Origin: Actinomycetes bacterium
GTDB taxonomy: Bacteria > Actinomycetota > Actinomycetes > JACCUZ01
Reading direction: 5' to 3'
Length of the DNA stretch: 37,685 bases
Assembly: GCA_035489715.1 (NCBI GenBank)
Contig: DATHAP010000025.1
Coordinates: forward strand, 1 to 37,685
Shown: piece by piece, positions 17,714 through 26,251 of the stretch
Layout of the letters: each line of letters opens with the position of its first letter
How positions within the stretch are numbered: the first letter of the stretch is position 1
Position numbers and translations under genes: made by a program
The notes under the pieces: generated by a model
Told to the model about the DNA's origin: nothing
The model's database searches: none
What the model saw: only the letters and a program-made list of their open reading frames with translations

Positions 17714-18639
17714 CCCGTCGTACCCGGGTGCTCCTCGCGCTGCTCCTCGTCACCTCCGTCGCCCTGGTCCTCATCGACCACCGTGCCGCCGACGAGTCCC
17801 CGCTGGACGGTGTCCGAGGGGCAGCGGCCGCGGTGTTCGGGCCGGTCGAGCAGGTGGCCGCCGCGATCGCCGGCCCGGTCAGCGACGCGGTCGACGGCGT
17901 CTCCAGCATCGGCGACGACGCCGACGAGGTCGACCGGCTCCGTCGGCGCAACGAGGAGCTGACCCGCCGGCTTCGGACCGGCGAGCTGGACCGCAACCGG
18001 GCGGCGCAGCTTGACGCGCTGCTGCACGTCGCCGCCACCGGGCGCTACCGCGTCGTGCCCGCACAGGTGATCGCCATCGGGGCCGCCCAGAGCTTCTCGT
18101 GGACCGTGACGATCGACGCCGGCACGCGCGACGGGGTGCGCGCCGACATGACCGTGCTCGACGGTGACGGCCTGGTCGGCCGGGTCAAGACCGCCGGGCC
18201 GTCGACGGCCACCGTGCTGCTGGCCGTCGACCCCGAGTCCTCGGTCGGGGTCCGGCTCGAGGGCTCGATGGAGGTCGGGTTCACCACGGGGCAGGGCATC
18301 GACGACGACGGTGCGCTGGACCTCCGGCTGCTCGACGGGCAGTCCACCGTGGCGCCCGGCGACCGGCTGGTCACCTTCGGCTCGCAGGGTGACACTCCGT
18401 ACGTGCCGGGTGTGCCGGTCGGCGTCGCGCGCAGGGTCCAGGGCAGCCCCGGGTCGCAGACCCGGACCGCCGTCGTCGAGCCCTACGTCGACTTCACCGC
18501 CCTCGACCTCGTCGGGGTGGTGGTCGAGCCGCCGCGCACCGACCCGCGCGACGCGGTCCTGCCGCCTCGCCCGACGCCGTCCGAGTCGACGCCGCGGCCC
18601 ACCGTCACCGTGACGGTCCAGCCGGGGGGCCGGCGGTGA
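17701..18639 (+). CDS. mreC: Rod-shape determining protein MreC
   Basis: Protein of 312 aa with a short basic cytoplasmic N-terminus, a membrane helix at about 9-26, a coiled coil at about 75-108 (DEVDRLRRRNEELTRRLR), and an extracytoplasmic double beta-barrel domain (about 115-280). The barrel part has the usual phrases VIAIGAAQSFSWTVTIDAG and GLVGRV. MreC links MreB and MreD to PBP2 and stimulates wall synthesis. The C-terminus is a Pro/Thr-rich tail. ATG 17701 is the second copy of a duplicated start region with AGGGAC as ribosome site. Its stop overlaps mreD (GTGA). Confidence 0.94.
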   Translation: MNRDTRRTRVLLALLLVTSVALVLIDHRAADESPLDGVRGAAAAVFGPVEQVAAAIAGPVSDAVDGVSSIGDDADEVDRLRRRNEELTRRLRTGELDRNRAAQLDALLHVAATGRYRVVPAQVIAIGAAQSFSWTVTIDAGTRDGVRADMTVLDGDGLVGRVKTAGPSTATVLLAVDPESSVGVRLEGSMEVGFTTGQGIDDDGALDLRLLDGQSTVAPGDRLVTFGSQGDTPYVPGVPVGVARRVQGSPGSQTRTAVVEPYVDFTALDLVGVVVEPPRTDPRDAVLPPRPTPSESTPRPTVTVTVQPGGRR

Positions 18640-19148
18640 GCGCGCCGCGGGTCGCGCTGACCGCCGTCCTGGTCGTCGTGGCGCTCGCGCTGCAGGTCAC
18701 CTTCCTCTCCCGGCTGCCGCTGCCCGGCGCGACGCCGGACCTGGTCCTGCTGGTGGTCGTGGCCACCGCCCTCAGCGGCGGACCCACCGTCGGCCTGCTG
18801 ACCGGCTTCGCGGCCGGGCTGGCCCTCGACCTGGTGCCGCCCGCCGACCACGAGGTGGGTCGGTGGGCGCTCGTCCTCACGGTCGTGGGCTACCTCTCCG
18901 GTCTCACGCAGGTCGAGAGCCGCCGGTCGGCGTTCGTGCCGCTCGTCGTGGTCGCGGCCGCCGCCGTCGGGTCGGTCCTGCTGTACGCCGGGGTCGGCGC
19001 CCTGCTCGACGACCCCAACGTGACCTGGTCGGCCGTGACGGACCTGCTGCCCACGGCGCTGGTCTACGACGTGGTGCTCAGCGCCTTCGCCGTGCCGGCC
19101 GTGCTCGCACTGAGCCGACGGGTGGAGCACGAGGCGGTGCTGCGATGA
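18636..19148 (+). CDS. mreD: Rod-shape determining protein MreD
   Basis: Membrane protein of 170 aa with about five hydrophobic helices (near 5-22, 28-55, 66-83, 91-113 and 134-155). The phrase LPGATPDLVLLVVVATALSGGPTVGLLTGF is cited here only by its ends, LPGATPDL and GLLTGF; this pattern is typical of MreD. It works with MreC in the elongasome. It is coupled on both sides: GTG 18636 overlaps the mreC stop and its own stop overlaps the pbp2 ATG. Sequence conservation in MreD is weak, so identity rests largely on position and topology. Confidence 0.9.
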   Translation: MSAPRVALTAVLVVVALALQVTFLSRLPLPGATPDLVLLVVVATALSGGPTVGLLTGFAAGLALDLVPPADHEVGRWALVLTVVGYLSGLTQVESRRSAFVPLVVVAAAAVGSVLLYAGVGALLDDPNVTWSAVTDLLPTALVYDVVLSAFAVPAVLALSRRVEHEAVLR

Positions 19149-21397
19149 GTGAGCGTTCCCGGCTGCGGCTCGTCGTGCTGCAGGTGCTCGTGCTGTCCCT
19201 GCTGGTCACCCTGCTGGGGCGGCTCTGGTACCTGCAGGTGGTGGCGTCCGAGAACTACCGCACCGCGGCGGCCGAGAACGGCACCCGCGAGATCATCACC
19301 CCCGCGCCGCGGGGGATGATCCTCGACGCCCGTGGCCGGCCGCTGGCCCGCAACCGCACCGCGCTGGTGGTGTCGATCAGCCGCACCGCGATGTTGCGCC
19401 AGCCCGACGACGGCCGGGCCCTTGTGACGAAGGTCGCCGACGTCATCGGCGAGCCGTTCGAGCAGGTCTGGGACAAGACCAGGCTCTGCGGCTCCGAGGG
19501 TGCGCCGCCCGCGCCCCGGTGCTTCAACGGCTCGCCCTACCAGCCGATCCCGGTCACCGACGAGGCCGACACCGAGATGGCGCTGCAGATCATGGAGCGC
19601 CGGGAGGACTTCCCGGGCGTGACGGCCGAGCTGACGGCGGTCCGTGAGTACCCCGAGCCGCTGAGCGCCAATGCCGCCCACGAGCTGGGCTACCTCGGGC
19701 CGGTCACCGACGAGGAGCTGGCTGCTCGCGAGGTCGCGAACGACCGGCGCGGCGCCAAGAACGAGACGGTGCTCCAGCGCACCGACCTGATCGGCCGGGC
19801 CGGTCTCGAGCGGCAGTACGACGACGACCTGCGCGGGCGGCCCGGCGTCAAGACGCTGGCGGTCGACCATGAGGGCGGCGTCATCGACACCCTCGCCGAG
19901 ACCGAGCCCACGCCGGGCAACTACCTGGTGACCACGATCGACGCCCAGGTGCAGGCAGCTGCCGAGAAGCAGCTCAAGGCCGCGATCATGCGAGCCCGCA
20001 ACACCGGTGACATCAACAAGGGCTACGCGACCAAGCTCAAGGCGGACTCCGGCGCGGTCGTCGTCATGGACGTGCGCACCGGCGGGATCGTGGCGATGGC
20101 GAGCTGGCCGACGTACGACCCGAACATCTGGGTCGGGGGCATCAGCACCAAGGACTACAAGAAGATCACCAGCAAGCGCAACGACTACCCCAACCAGAGC
20201 CGCGCCTTCCAGGGCGAGTTCGCCCCGGCGTCCACCTTCAAGGCGGTGACCCTGCCGGCGGCGATCAAGGCGGGCTACTCGGTCGACGGGTCCTACGACT
20301 GCCCGTCGGCCTACTCGATCGGCGGCGCCCCGAAGCGCAACTACGAGTCGCAGGGCTACGGCGTCATCTCGATGCTGCGCGCCATCCAGGTGTCCTGCGA
20401 CACGGTGTTCTACAAGTTCGCCTACGAGACCTGGCTGCGGATGGGCGGCCTGAAGGCGAAGAAGAACGCGAAGGACCCGTTCACCCAGATGGCCAAGGCG
20501 TTCGGTCTCGGCCGGCCGACCGGCCTCGACCTGCCCGCCGAGTCCGACGGGCGGATCGCCGACCGGGCCTGGAAGCGCGCCTACTGGAAGGCCACCAAGG
20601 ACTTCTACTGCGCCAAGTCCAAGTCCGGCTACCCGGAGGTGGCCCGCAAGGACCCGGCCCGCGCGGCGTACCTGCTCCAGCTGTCGAAGGAGAACTGCGT
20701 CGACGGCTGGGCCTACCGCGGCGGTGACGCCGCCAACTTCGCCATCGGCCAGGGCGACACGACCACCACGCCGCTGCAGATGGCGCGGGTGTACGCCGCG
20801 GTGGCCAACGACGGCACGCTGGTCACCCCGCACATCGGCCGCGCGATCATGACTCCCGAGGGTGAGCTCGTCCGGCGGATCGAGCCCGAGCCGGCCGGCC
20901 GGGTGCCGGTCAGCAAGGCGACGTTGGACTGGCTGCGCCACGCCCTGCGCACGGTGACAGAGGTCGGCACCGGCTACGGCCCGTTCGCCCGGGCCGGCTT
21001 CCCGATCGGGAAGCTCCCGGTCGCGACCAAGACCGGCACCGGCGAGGTCTACGGCAAGCAGACGACGTCGTGGTTCGCGTCGTTCGCGCCGGCGACCAAG
21101 CCGCAGTACGCCGTCGTGATGATGGTGTCGCAGGGCGGCACCGGCTCCGGCGTCTCCGGTCCGTCGGTGGCCGAGCTCTACAAGACCCTCTTCGGCGTCG
21201 ACGGCGGCCGGGTCGACCTCGCCGCGGCAGTGCCGCCCGGTGGCCACCCGACCCGGGCGCTGCCGGTCGTCCGTCCCGACGGGACCGTCGTACAGCCGCG
21301 CGGCGGGAACGTCAGCGGCGCCGTCACCCGGACCGACACCAGTAGCGGCCTGGTGCCCGACCTGCGGGCCCGGCGCGAGGACGAGAGGGACGGATGA
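19145..21397 (+). CDS. mrdA: Penicillin-binding protein 2 (elongation transpeptidase)
   Basis: Class B penicillin-binding protein of 750 aa that cross-links peptidoglycan in partnership with RodA. It has a membrane anchor (about 8-30), a dimerisation/pedestal region beginning PRGMILDARGRPLA, and a transpeptidase domain. Catalytic Ser363 lies in the SxxK motif ASTFK (Lys366), the second motif is Ser417-Cys-Asp, and the third is Lys629-Thr-Gly-Thr. Two stretches make the domain longer than the E. coli protein: a lysine-rich insert near 310-345 and a Cys-containing loop near 490-525 (FYCAKSKSGY, ENCVDGW). Cysteines also occur near 119-128. The last 60 residues are a Pro/Arg-rich tail. ATGA overlaps join it to mreD and rodA. 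Confidence 0.95.
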   Translation: MSERSRLRLVVLQVLVLSLLVTLLGRLWYLQVVASENYRTAAAENGTREIITPAPRGMILDARGRPLARNRTALVVSISRTAMLRQPDDGRALVTKVADVIGEPFEQVWDKTRLCGSEGAPPAPRCFNGSPYQPIPVTDEADTEMALQIMERREDFPGVTAELTAVREYPEPLSANAAHELGYLGPVTDEELAAREVANDRRGAKNETVLQRTDLIGRAGLERQYDDDLRGRPGVKTLAVDHEGGVIDTLAETEPTPGNYLVTTIDAQVQAAAEKQLKAAIMRARNTGDINKGYATKLKADSGAVVVMDVRTGGIVAMASWPTYDPNIWVGGISTKDYKKITSKRNDYPNQSRAFQGEFAPASTFKAVTLPAAIKAGYSVDGSYDCPSAYSIGGAPKRNYESQGYGVISMLRAIQVSCDTVFYKFAYETWLRMGGLKAKKNAKDPFTQMAKAFGLGRPTGLDLPAESDGRIADRAWKRAYWKATKDFYCAKSKSGYPEVARKDPARAAYLLQLSKENCVDGWAYRGGDAANFAIGQGDTTTTPLQMARVYAAVANDGTLVTPHIGRAIMTPEGELVRRIEPEPAGRVPVSKATLDWLRHALRTVTEVGTGYGPFARAGFPIGKLPVATKTGTGEVYGKQTTSWFASFAPATKPQYAVVMMVSQGGTGSGVSGPSVAELYKTLFGVDGGRVDLAAAVPPGGHPTRALPVVRPDGTVVQPRGGNVSGAVTRTDTSSGLVPDLRARREDERDG

Positions 21398-22578
21398 GCG
21401 CCGGCTACCGTCCCACGCCCTACACGGTGCCGCCTCCGCGGCGCGGCTCCCGGCTGCTGCACCGCGACTCGATGCTGCGCCGGATGGACTGGACGCTGCT
21501 CGTCGCGGTGATCGGGCTGGCCGCGATCGGAGCAGCGCTGGTGTGGTCGGCGACCAGGGGGGCCGCCGAGGAGACCGGCGGCGACCCGGAGGCGTTCCTC
21601 AAGAAGCACATCCTCAACGTGGTCATCGGGCTGGTGCTCGCAGTGGTCGCGTCGCTGTTCGACTACCGGATGCTGCGCGCCTACGCGCCGGTGCTCTACG
21701 GGCTGTCCCTCGTCGGGCTGGTCGCGGTGCTGTCGCCGCTGGGTTCCACGATCAACGGATCTCACTCGTGGATCGTGCTGCCCGCGGGCTTCTCGGTGCA
21801 GCCCTCCGAGCTGGCCAAGGTCGCGGTCGTCGTCGGCATGTCCATGCTGCTCGCGGAGAAGCGGGACGCCGAGGACGAGCCGCGCGACGTCGACGTCGTG
21901 CTGGCGCTGGCGTTCGCCGCCGCGCCGCTCGTCCTCGTGCTGCTGCAGCCGGACCTCGGGACCGTCCTCGTGATGTGCGCGATCGTGCTCGGGATGGTCG
22001 CGGTGTCCGGCGCGCCGATCCGCTGGGTCGTCGGGCTGGTGGTCGGTGCCGTGCTGACCGCGTTCGTCGCGGTGCAGGTCGGCGTCCTGAAGGACTACCA
22101 GCTGGACCGGTTCCGCGCGTTCTACGACCCGACCGCCGACCCCAAGGGGGCCGGCTTCAACGTCCGGCAGGCCCAGATCGCCGTCGGGTCGGGCGGCATG
22201 GACGGTCAGGGCCTCTTCCACGGCGCGCAGACCCAGGGCCACTTCGTCCCCGCGCAACAGACCGACTTCATCTTCACCGTCGCGGGGGAGGAGCTCGGGT
22301 TCGTCGGCGCCGCCCTGGTCATCGGCCTGCTCGGTCTGGTGCTCTGGCGGGCCGGCCGGATCGCGATGCAGGCCGAGGACCTCTTCGGCCGGCTGGTCGC
22401 CACCGGTGTCCTCTGCTGGTTCGCCTTCCAGGCGTTCGAGAACATCGGCATGACGCTGGGGATCATGCCGGTGACCGGCGTGCCGCTGCCGTTCGTGTCG
22501 TACGGCGGCTCGTCGATGTTCGCCGGGCTGATCGCGGTCGGTCTCCTGCAGAACGTGCACATGCGCCGCTACGCCTGA
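21394..22578 (+). CDS. rodA: RodA, SEDS-family peptidoglycan polymerase
   Basis: Multi-pass membrane glycosyltransferase of 394 aa, probably with ten helices, after a basic 35-residue cytoplasmic N-terminus. SEDS motifs include LGSTINGSHSWI, FSVQPSELAKVA, QPDLGTVLVM, the long periplasmic loop with GFNVRQAQIAVGSGG, and GVPLPFVSYGGSS near the C-terminus. It polymerises lipid II during elongation and pairs with the upstream PBP2. The start ATG 21394 overlaps the pbp2 stop. Last gene of the mre cluster: a new promoter follows 8 bp after its stop. Confidence 0.95.
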   Translation: MSAGYRPTPYTVPPPRRGSRLLHRDSMLRRMDWTLLVAVIGLAAIGAALVWSATRGAAEETGGDPEAFLKKHILNVVIGLVLAVVASLFDYRMLRAYAPVLYGLSLVGLVAVLSPLGSTINGSHSWIVLPAGFSVQPSELAKVAVVVGMSMLLAEKRDAEDEPRDVDVVLALAFAAAPLVLVLLQPDLGTVLVMCAIVLGMVAVSGAPIRWVVGLVVGAVLTAFVAVQVGVLKDYQLDRFRAFYDPTADPKGAGFNVRQAQIAVGSGGMDGQGLFHGAQTQGHFVPAQQTDFIFTVAGEELGFVGAALVIGLLGLVLWRAGRIAMQAEDLFGRLVATGVLCWFAFQAFENIGMTLGIMPVTGVPLPFVSYGGSSMFAGLIAVGLLQNVHMRRYA

Positions 22579-22585
22579 CCGGGGT

Positions 22586-22591
22586 TAGGCT
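22586..22591 (+). promoter_or_regulatory. -10 box for the radical SAM gene
   Basis: TAGGCT in GGGGTTAGGCTGG begins 8 bp after the rodA stop and gives a leader of about 31 nt. It has the same TAGGCT hexamer as the folC and ndk boxes. Confidence 0.5.
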
Positions 22592-22630
22592 GGACGCTTC
22601 CCCCGACCCCGATGAAACAGGTTCGTCGCC

Positions 22631-24607
22631 GTGCCCGTCGAGACGTCCGTCGAGTCGCTCTTCCCGCGACTGGAGCCGCTGCTCACCCAGGTGCAGAAGC
22701 CGATCCAGTACGTCGGCGGCGAGCTCAACTCCACCGTCAAGGACTGGGACTCCTGCGACGTCCGCTGGGCGCTGATGTACCCCGACGCCTACGAGGTCGG
22801 CGTGCCCAACCAGGGCGTGATGATCCTCTACGAGGTGCTCAACGAGCAGGAGCGCACGCTCGCCGAGCGCGCCTACGCGGTCTGGCCGGACATGGAAGCG
22901 CTGATGCGTGAGCACGGCGTGCCCGCGTTCACCGTCGACGCGCACCGACCGGTCGGCGCCTTCGACCTGCTCGGCGTCTCCTTCGCGACCGAGCTGGGCT
23001 ACACCAACCTTCTGCAGACGCTCGACCTGGCCGGCGTGCCCCGCCGGGCCGCGGACCGCACGGTCGACGACCCGGTCGTCGTCGCCGGCGGGCACGCGGC
23101 CTTCAACCCGGAGCCGGTGGCCGACTTCGTCGACGCTGCCGTGCTCGGCGACGGTGAGCAAGCGGTGCTCGGCATCAGCGCCGTCGTGCGGGACTGGAAG
23201 GCCGAGGGCCGCCCGGGCGGGCGCGAGGAGCTGCTGATGCGGCTGGCCCGCACCGCGGGCGTCTACGTGCCGTCGTTCTACGACGTCGCCTACCTGCCGG
23301 ACGGGCGGATCAAGCGGGTCGCGCCCAACCGCCCGGGCGTCCCGTGGCGGGTCGGCAAGCACACCGTCATGGACCTCGACGAGTGGCCGTACCCGAAGCA
23401 GCCGCTGGTGCCGCTGGCCGAGTCGGTGCACGAGCGCGCCTCGGTGGAGATCTTCCGCGGCTGCACCCGCGGCTGCCGGTTCTGCCAGGCCGGCATGATC
23501 ACCCGCCCGGTGCGCGAGCGGTCGATCACCGGCATCGGCGAGATGGTCGAGAAGTCGCTGGCCGCCACCGGTTTCGAGGAGGTCGGCCTGCTCTCGCTGT
23601 CCAGCGCCGACCACTCCGAGATCGCCGCCATGACGCACGGCCTGGCCGACCGCTACGAGGGCACCCAGACCTCCCTGTCGCTGCCCTCGACCCGGGTCGA
23701 CGCGTTCAACATCGACCTGGCCAACGAGCTGACCCGCAACGGCCGGCGGACCGGGCTGACCTTCGCCCCCGAGGGCGGCAGCGAGCGCATCCGCAAGGTG
23801 ATCAACAAGATGGTCACCGAGGACGACCTGATCCGCACCGTCACCGCCGCCTACTCCGCCGGCTGGCGCCAGGTGAAGCTCTACTTCATGTGCGGCCTGC
23901 CGACCGAGACCGACGACGACGTGCTGCAGATCGCTGAGCTCGCCAAGCGGGTGATCGCCACCGGCCGCGAGGTCACCGGCCGCAACGACATCCGCTGCAC
24001 GGTGTCGATCGGCGGCTTCGTGCCCAAGCCGCACACACCCTTCCAGTGGGTCGGCCAGCTCGGCCATGACGCCACCGACGCCCGCCTCGCCAAGCTGCGG
24101 GAAGCGGTCCGCTCGGACAAGCGCTTCGCCAAGGCCATCGGCTTCCGCTACCACGACGGCAAGCCGGGGATCGTCGAAGGGCTGCTGTCCCGCGGCGACC
24201 GGCGGGTCGGCAAGGTCATCGAGGCGGTCTACGAGGCCGGCGGCCGCTTCGACGGGTGGAGCGAGCACTTCTCCTTCGACCGCTGGATGACCTGCGCGGA
24301 GGCCGCGCTCGCCGACACCCCTGTCGACGTCGACTGGTACACGACCCGCGACCGCGACTACGCCGAGGTGCTCCCGTGGGATCACCTCGACTCGGGCCTG
24401 GACCGCGACTGGCTGTGGGAGGACTGGCAGGACGCCCTCACCGGCACCGAGGTCGAGGACTGCCGCTGGACCCCGTGCTTCGACTGCGGCGTCTGCCCGC
24501 AGCTGGGCACCGAGATCCAGCAGGGCCCGACCGGGCAGACCCTCATCCCGCTCACCGTGCTCAACTCGGCGCGGGACCAGGTGCTCGCCTCGAGCCCGGC
24601 CGAGTGA
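22631..24607 (+). CDS. B12-binding-type radical SAM protein (TIGR03960 family)
   Basis: Protein of 658 aa. An N-terminal region resembling a B12-binding fold (about 45-200) precedes a radical SAM core whose cluster cysteines are Cys278, Cys282 and Cys285 in FRGCTRGCRFCQAG. SAM-binding follow-up motifs include LLSLSSADHSE and FAPEGGSERIRKVINK. A C-terminal Cys-rich segment, CRWTPCFDCGVC (about residues 614-625), may bind metal or a second cluster. In actinobacteria this family sits beside a DUF2344 (TIGR03936) protein and RNase E/G, as here; the reaction is unknown to me. GTG 22631 lies 9 nt after ACAGG. Its stop overlaps the next start (GTGA). Confidence 0.92.
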   Translation: MPVETSVESLFPRLEPLLTQVQKPIQYVGGELNSTVKDWDSCDVRWALMYPDAYEVGVPNQGVMILYEVLNEQERTLAERAYAVWPDMEALMREHGVPAFTVDAHRPVGAFDLLGVSFATELGYTNLLQTLDLAGVPRRAADRTVDDPVVVAGGHAAFNPEPVADFVDAAVLGDGEQAVLGISAVVRDWKAEGRPGGREELLMRLARTAGVYVPSFYDVAYLPDGRIKRVAPNRPGVPWRVGKHTVMDLDEWPYPKQPLVPLAESVHERASVEIFRGCTRGCRFCQAGMITRPVRERSITGIGEMVEKSLAATGFEEVGLLSLSSADHSEIAAMTHGLADRYEGTQTSLSLPSTRVDAFNIDLANELTRNGRRTGLTFAPEGGSERIRKVINKMVTEDDLIRTVTAAYSAGWRQVKLYFMCGLPTETDDDVLQIAELAKRVIATGREVTGRNDIRCTVSIGGFVPKPHTPFQWVGQLGHDATDARLAKLREAVRSDKRFAKAIGFRYHDGKPGIVEGLLSRGDRRVGKVIEAVYEAGGRFDGWSEHFSFDRWMTCAEAALADTPVDVDWYTTRDRDYAEVLPWDHLDSGLDRDWLWEDWQDALTGTEVEDCRWTPCFDCGVCPQLGTEIQQGPTGQTLIPLTVLNSARDQVLASSPAE

Positions 24608-25314
24608 GCGGCACGCCCGACACCATCCACCAGCGCGGCCGGGACGCCGTGCTGGCCGGGAGCGAGCTGCTGGACGTCCCGCCCGGCCCCGGCTCGCAGC
24701 GGTGGGGGCTGTCCCTCGACGTCTTCCCCGACCCGGAGGCCGGGGCGCGGCTGGCGGCGCTTGCCGACCAGGCCGCGGCGCTCGCCGGGCCCGGTCAGTG
24801 GCTGACCGGGGGCACCGGGTCGGCGCACCTCACCGTCACCTACCTGGAGCGCATCTGGCGCGAGGTCGGCGCCGACGACCCGGAGGTACGTCGCCACGCC
24901 GCCCACCTGCGCCGCGCCGCCGCCGCCAGCCGGCCGCTGCGCTGGGAGGTCACCGGACTGGTCCTCGCCGACCGCGGGGTGCTCGCCCTGTGCACGCCGG
25001 TCGACGACGCTCCGGCCGCGTTCCGCTCGGCGATCCTGACCGGCCTGGGCGGTCTCGGGGCCGAGGAGGCGGGCTACCGGCGGGCCGTCTGGTGGTCGAC
25101 GCTGCTGCACTTCGCCGCTCCGGTCGCCGACCGGGCCGGCCTCGTCGACTGGGTGGAGGCGCGCGCGGAGCTGCCCCAGCCCCTGGTGCTGCGAGGAGAC
25201 CGCGCCGCGGTGGTCCGCTACGCCTTCGACGGCCAGCGGACCAGCCCGCTGGAGCTCGCCGCAGCCGGGTTGCCGGGCGTACCCGAAGGAGCGACCGGTG
25301 CCGCGCACTCCTGA
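24604..25314 (+). CDS. 2H phosphoesterase-like protein
   Basis: Protein of 236 aa with the layout of a two-histidine (2'-5' RNA ligase-like) phosphoesterase. The first motif is His75-Leu-Thr77 in GSAHLTVTYLER. The second is His169-Phe-Ala171 in WWSTLLHFAAP, where active enzymes have HxT or HxS, so catalysis may be weakened or lost. The assignment rests on these motifs and their spacing. It is wedged between the radical SAM gene (GTGA overlap) and the DUF2344 gene (17-bp overlap), two partners that are usually directly adjacent. That position suggests a role in the same, probably RNA-related, process. The frame is open further upstream inside the radical SAM gene, but that is a shadow. Confidence 0.6.
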   Translation: MSGTPDTIHQRGRDAVLAGSELLDVPPGPGSQRWGLSLDVFPDPEAGARLAALADQAAALAGPGQWLTGGTGSAHLTVTYLERIWREVGADDPEVRRHAAHLRRAAAASRPLRWEVTGLVLADRGVLALCTPVDDAPAAFRSAILTGLGGLGAEEAGYRRAVWWSTLLHFAAPVADRAGLVDWVEARAELPQPLVLRGDRAAVVRYAFDGQRTSPLELAAAGLPGVPEGATGAAHS

Positions 25315-26077
25315 AGGACCACCGCCACCGCCCGCCGTGCAGCGACTCCGCCTGCGCTTCGCCAAGCGCGGCCGGCTGCGCTACTCCAGCCACCGTGACT
25401 TCCAGCGGGCCTTCGAGCGTGCGCTGCGCCGGGCCGCGGTGCCGATGGCCTACTCGGCCGGCTTCTCGCCGCACCCGAAGGTGAGCTACGCCGGCGCCGC
25501 GCCCACCGGGGTTGCCAGCGAGGCGGAGTACCTCGAGCTCGGGCTGGCCGAGCGCTGCGACCCGCAGCGGCTGCGGGCGGCGCTGGATGCCTCGCTGCCG
25601 CCGGACCTCGACGTCCTCGAGGTCGTCGAGGTGCCGCCGCCGCCGCCCAACACCAAGGCGCCGGCGCTCGCCGACCGGCTGCAGGCCTCGGTCTGGGAGA
25701 TCCGGCTGGACGGCGTCACGCCCGGCGAGGCGGGGTCCGGGGTGGCGGCCTTCCTGGCCGCCGAGCGGGCCGAGGTGTCGCGGATGACCAAGAACGGTGT
25801 GCGCACGTTCGACGCCCGGGCGGCGGTCGTCTCACTCGGCGTGGCGGACTCGCCGCACCCGGTCGGGTCGCCGGCATGTGCGATACTGCGACTGGTCGTA
25901 CGGCACGTCACACCGGCCGTTCGACCCGATGACGTCCTCGCCGGTCTCACGGCGATCGGCGCCCTCGCGCCGCGGTCGGCCCCCTCGGTCGTCCGGCTGG
26001 CGCAGGGTCCGCTCGACGAGGAGTCCGGCACGGTGTCCGACCCACTGGCACCGGACCGGGACTTCACCGGCGGCTGA
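25298..26077 (+). CDS. DUF2344 / TIGR03936 protein
   Basis: Protein of 259 aa of the family that accompanies TIGR03960 radical SAM proteins and is fused to them in some bacteria. The N-terminal signature RLRFAKRGRLRYSSHRDFQRAFERA is present here in its core parts RLRFAKRGRLRY and SHRDFQR; GFSPHPKVSYAGA and EAEYLEL follow. Function is unknown, though the steady link with RNase E/G and ribosomal genes suggests an RNA or ribosome role. GTG 25298 is chosen because AAGGAG ends 6-7 nt upstream and the family motif begins soon after. A proline run (GPPPPPAV) lies at residues 7-14. A hairpin follows before rne. Confidence 0.88.
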   Translation: MPRTPEGPPPPPAVQRLRLRFAKRGRLRYSSHRDFQRAFERALRRAAVPMAYSAGFSPHPKVSYAGAAPTGVASEAEYLELGLAERCDPQRLRAALDASLPPDLDVLEVVEVPPPPPNTKAPALADRLQASVWEIRLDGVTPGEAGSGVAAFLAAERAEVSRMTKNGVRTFDARAAVVSLGVADSPHPVGSPACAILRLVVRHVTPAVRPDDVLAGLTAIGALAPRSAPSVVRLAQGPLDEESGTVSDPLAPDRDFTGG

Positions 26078-26161
26078 CCGCCGCCGCGCACCGCGGGACT
26101 GCCACGGGCGGGCCCTGGGGACGCGCGGCCGACGCCGCACCCACCAGACCTCACGCCAGAC

Positions 26162-26179
26162 CGCCGTCCTCCGACGGCG
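26162..26179 (+). terminator. Hairpin between the DUF2344 gene and rne
   Basis: CGCCGTC-CTCC-GACGGCG forms a perfect 7-bp stem with a 4-nt loop, followed by TT. It may end the upstream operon or sit in the rne leader. The rest of the 174-bp gap holds no TANNNT box or other signal I can support. Confidence 0.45.
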
Positions 26180-26251
26180 TTCACACGGATCAGCCTCCGC
26201 GCGGCGCGGCCCAGAGCCGGCGCCCGGGGGCGTGACGGGAGAACACCCGGA

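Noticed and set aside
19064-21247. 727-codon open frame on the minus strand
   Set aside because: It is antisense to pbp2, which has intact SxxK, SxD and KTG motifs.
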